The position numbers and the translations under genes are program-made. Below are positions 13,424 to 15,484 of a stretch of DNA of 15,484 nt, in pieces. Location of the stretch: the NCBI GenBank assembly GCA_017464045.1, contig JAFUEG010000380.1, positions 1 through 15,484 of the forward strand, given 5' to 3'. Position 1 is the stretch's first letter. Every line of letters starts with the position of its first letter. The notes below the pieces were generated by a model. The model made no database searches. It had not been told where the DNA came from and worked only from the letters and a program-made list of their open reading frames with translations. The stretch is from Lachnospiraceae bacterium (GTDB lineage: Bacteria > Bacillota_A > Clostridia > Lachnospirales > Lachnospiraceae).

Positions 13424-14509
13424 ATGGATTGCAAAATTTTTTTTGAGGATGTTTTAACCGAAAAATATAATATTACTTCACCTGACAGTACATATTATGC
13501 TTCTGTAAAAAAACGCTGGGATAATGCAGCCAAGCCGCTTGACAGTCTTGGTATATTTGAAGATATTATTGCAAGGATGGGAAGTATACTAAAAACGGAT
13601 GATTTAAAGCTTGATAAGAAGGCTGTTATAGTTATGTGTGCGGATAACGGAGTGGTTGAAGAGGGGATAAGCCAAAGCGGTTCAGATGTCACTTTGGCGG
13701 TGGCCTCGGCTATGGGAGAAAATAAATCCTCGGTATGCAGGATGGCAGCAGTTAATAATACTAAAATAATACCTGTTGATATAGGCATAAAGTCGGATGA
13801 AATAATACCCGGTGTGCTTGACAGGAAGGTTGCCAAGGGTACACGGAATTTTGCCAAAGAGCCTGCCATGACAAAAGAGGAAATGTGCTGTGCCATACAG
13901 ATAGGAATGGATATGGTATCGGACTTAAAGCATGAGGGATATTCCTTAATCGGAACAGGTGAAATGGGAATTGGTAATACTACCACAAGCAGTGCTGTTG
14001 CAATGGCACTTCTTAAGAGGGATGCTAAAGAGCTTGTAGGCCGTGGTGCGGGACTGAGTGATGAAGGATTAGATAAAAAGAAAAGTGTTATAAGTGATGC
14101 TTTGAAAAAATATGAGCTTAATGGTCCGGATGCTGATGTACTTACTATACTTCAGACGGTAGGCGGTCTTGATATAGCTGGCTTGGTCGGCGTAATAATC
14201 GGCGGAGCGGTTTATCATATTCCGATTGTTCTTGATGGTGTGATAAGCGCTGTTGCTGCGCTTGTTGCAGTAAGGATTTTTCCCGGTGTTAAAGATTATA
14301 TATTTGCTTCACATATAGGCAGGGAACCTGCTATGAAGTATATTTTTGAAGAATTGGAACTTAAACCGGTGATATTTGGAGAGCTTGCACTTGGTGAGGG
14401 TACAGGTGCAGTTATGATGTTTTCACTGCTTGATATGGCACTTTCACTTTATAATGAACAGACAACCTTTGAGGATATTAAGATAGAGGCGTATAAGAGA
14501 TTTATATGA
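13424..14509 (+). CDS. cobT: Nicotinate-nucleotide:dimethylbenzimidazole phosphoribosyltransferase
   Basis: CobT (361 aa, family about 350-360) transfers phosphoribose from nicotinate mononucleotide to the lower-ligand base, giving alpha-ribazole phosphate. Visible motifs: 'KPLDSLGIFEDI' (37-48), 'VMCADNGVVEEGISQ' (70-84), 'GTGEMGIGNTTTSSA' (177-191), 'VGRGAGLSDEGL' (205-216) and 'ALGEGTGAVM' (322-331) with Glu325 at the catalytic-base position. The start is not ideal: AAAGGA (13406-13411) lies 12 bases before ATG 13424 but only 5 before an out-of-frame ATG at 13417, which opens a 9-codon frame ending at the T8 run (13437-13444). The native lower base need not be dimethylbenzimidazole in a gut anaerobe. 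It overlaps cobU at its stop. Confidence 0.96.
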   Translation: MDCKIFFEDVLTEKYNITSPDSTYYASVKKRWDNAAKPLDSLGIFEDIIARMGSILKTDDLKLDKKAVIVMCADNGVVEEGISQSGSDVTLAVASAMGENKSSVCRMAAVNNTKIIPVDIGIKSDEIIPGVLDRKVAKGTRNFAKEPAMTKEEMCCAIQIGMDMVSDLKHEGYSLIGTGEMGIGNTTTSSAVAMALLKRDAKELVGRGAGLSDEGLDKKKSVISDALKKYELNGPDADVLTILQTVGGLDIAGLVGVIIGGAVYHIPIVLDGVISAVAALVAVRIFPGVKDYIFASHIGREPAMKYIFEELELKPVIFGELALGEGTGAVMMFSLLDMALSLYNEQTTFEDIKIEAYKRFI

Positions 14510-15093
14510 TGATTTTGGTTTATGGCGGAAGCGGAAGCGGAAAATCCGCATTTGCAGAGCAGAGGATAACTGAACTAAATGATAGCGGAGTGCCGCTTTA
14601 TTATCTTGCCACAATGCAGGTGTATGGTGATGAGGATAGGGAGCGTGTGAGACGTCATAGGATGCTTCGTAATGATAAGGGTTTTATAACCATTGAACAG
14701 CCAAGAGATATAGGATTTGTAGTTGACAGATTGGGGAAAGGTGATGTATTGCTTGAGTGTATGTCTAATCTGGTGGCTAATGAGATGTTTCGAACTGAGG
14801 ATGCTGTTGAAGGATTAGGTGAAGAACTTGATGATAATGATAAACACTATATGGACGATAAATTAATTTTTTATAAAAGTCTTGTTACAAAGATAAAAAA
14901 TGATATTGCAGCTATAAATAAAAGCTGTGATAACTTAGTGGTTGTTTCAAATAACGTATTCGAAGATGGTATTAAGTATGATAAGTCCACTATGGAATAT
15001 ATAAAAGCTTTGGGAGATATAAACAGATACTTAGCTATAATTTCCGATGAGGTGTGGGAGGTTGTGGCAGGTATTCCTATTCGGGTAAAGTGA
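14506..15093 (+). CDS. cobU: Adenosylcobinamide kinase / guanylyltransferase
   Basis: CobU (195 aa, family about 180-200) phosphorylates adenosylcobinamide and then attaches GMP to make adenosylcobinamide-GDP. The P-loop is GGSGSGKS (7-14). 'ERVRRHRMLR' (46-55) holds His51 at the site of the guanylylated His of Salmonella CobU. 'TIEQPRDI' (61-68), 'DVLLECMSNLVANEMF' (74-89), 'VVVSNNVFEDGI' and the terminal 'GDINRYLAIISDEVWEVVAGIP' follow the family order, although the last third is more divergent than usual ('SNNVFEDGI' for the common SNEVG-GIVP). The start ATGATG overlaps the cobT stop (14507-14509), a classic coupling arrangement; either ATG would serve. Confidence 0.95.
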   Translation: MMILVYGGSGSGKSAFAEQRITELNDSGVPLYYLATMQVYGDEDRERVRRHRMLRNDKGFITIEQPRDIGFVVDRLGKGDVLLECMSNLVANEMFRTEDAVEGLGEELDDNDKHYMDDKLIFYKSLVTKIKNDIAAINKSCDNLVVVSNNVFEDGIKYDKSTMEYIKALGDINRYLAIISDEVWEVVAGIPIRVK

Positions 15094-15139
15094 TTGGTGA
15101 TTAACTACGATATATTTGAATTATTAAGAAGGATGCAGT

Positions 15140-15484
15140 ATGGAGTTTATAAAAGCGTTTTGTATAGCATTTTCAATATATTCCAAGGTACCTGTTCCGC
15201 AATTTAAGTGGGAGGAAAAGGATATGAGATATCACTTGATATTTTTTCCTTTTGTGGGAGCTCTGATAGGTGGAATTTTGTATCTTTGGAATTATATATG
15301 TTGCGTGTTTGATATAGGAATAATTACATATACGTGTATGGGTGTTGCGATACCGCTTATAATAACCGGTGGGTTTCATGTCGATGGCTTTATGGATACA
15401 ATGGATGCACTTAAATCATATAAGAGCAGGGAAGAAAAGCTTGAGATAATGAAGGATGCACATATAGGTGCTTTTTCCGTAATC
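15140..15484 (+). CDS. cobS: Adenosylcobinamide-GDP ribazoletransferase, 5' part (runs off window)
   Basis: 115 codons are open from ATG 15140 to the last base, with AGAAGGA (15127-15133) as ribosome site. CobS is a membrane enzyme (about 250 aa) that joins alpha-ribazole (phosphate) to adenosylcobinamide-GDP, the last step of nucleotide-loop assembly. The N-terminus 'FCIAFSIYSKVPVP' is family-typical, a first membrane helix follows at about residues 31-50, and 'ITGGFHVDGFMDTMDAL' with 'EKLEIMKDAHIGAFSV' are the Mg2+-binding and substrate motifs of CobS. About half of the protein is missing beyond the window. It follows cobU by 46 bases in the same unit. Confidence 0.95.
   Translation, partial: MEFIKAFCIAFSIYSKVPVPQFKWEEKDMRYHLIFFPFVGALIGGILYLWNYICCVFDIGIITYTCMGVAIPLIITGGFHVDGFMDTMDALKSYKSREEKLEIMKDAHIGAFSVI

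Noticed and set aside
14506..15093. Defective CobU, because the late motif is divergent
   Set aside because: P-loop, guanylylated-His region and the C-terminal motif order are all kept and the gene is coupled to cobT; it looks functional.

Overview
The window looks like a chromosomal segment of an anaerobic, AT-rich Clostridia, most likely a gut Lachnospiraceae relative (Roseburia, Coprococcus or Eubacterium type). This rests on codon texture, strong AGGAGG ribosome-binding sites, Thr/Glu-rich linkers behind lipoprotein signals, and the gene set. No marker gene is present, so the genus is not assignable. Every convincing gene is on the + strand. The theme is vitamin B12 (corrinoid): its capture outside the cell, its import and its final assembly.

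Region 1 (1-496) is the 3' part of a nitroreductase-family gene. Region 2 (about 555-8187) opens with a consensus promoter and a cobalamin riboswitch with a terminator-like expression platform. It continues with a CbiK-type cobaltochelatase that carries a lipoprotein signal, an unrecognised two-domain lipoprotein, a class III substrate-binding lipoprotein, a BtuC-type permease, a BtuD-type ATPase and cobyric acid synthase CobQ/CbiP, which overlaps btuD by 8 bases. Two long imperfect palindromes (2108-2321 and 4683-4825) sit between genes here. Their stems differ in sequence, but both have a 21-nt loop and a CTCGCTC motif. The second ends in the -35 box of a near-consensus promoter for the permease gene. 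These palindromes are the least explained structures in the window.

Region 3 (8188-10570) has a 360-base stretch with a decayed-looking reading frame and a hairpin. It is followed by a FucO-type iron alcohol dehydrogenase (lactaldehyde to 1,2-propanediol) and a compact soluble protein joining a PocR sensory domain to a chemoreceptor tip, closed by a strong terminator. PocR domains are known from control of propanediol and B12 genes in Salmonella, so this pair is thematically linked to the B12 genes around it. Region 4 (10571-13387) has a zinc-ribbon/one-TM protein of unknown role with its own consensus promoter. After it comes an ABC exporter pair (ATPase plus ABC-2 permease) whose 5' end carries a large hairpin.

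Region 5 (13424-end) resumes B12 synthesis with cobT, cobU and the start of cobS, the nucleotide-loop assembly enzymes. Together the locus can capture and import corrinoids or precursors, amidate them (CobQ), activate the aminopropanol arm (CobU), activate the lower ligand (CobT) and join the two (CobS). No corrin-ring synthesis genes other than the exported CbiK-like protein are seen here.
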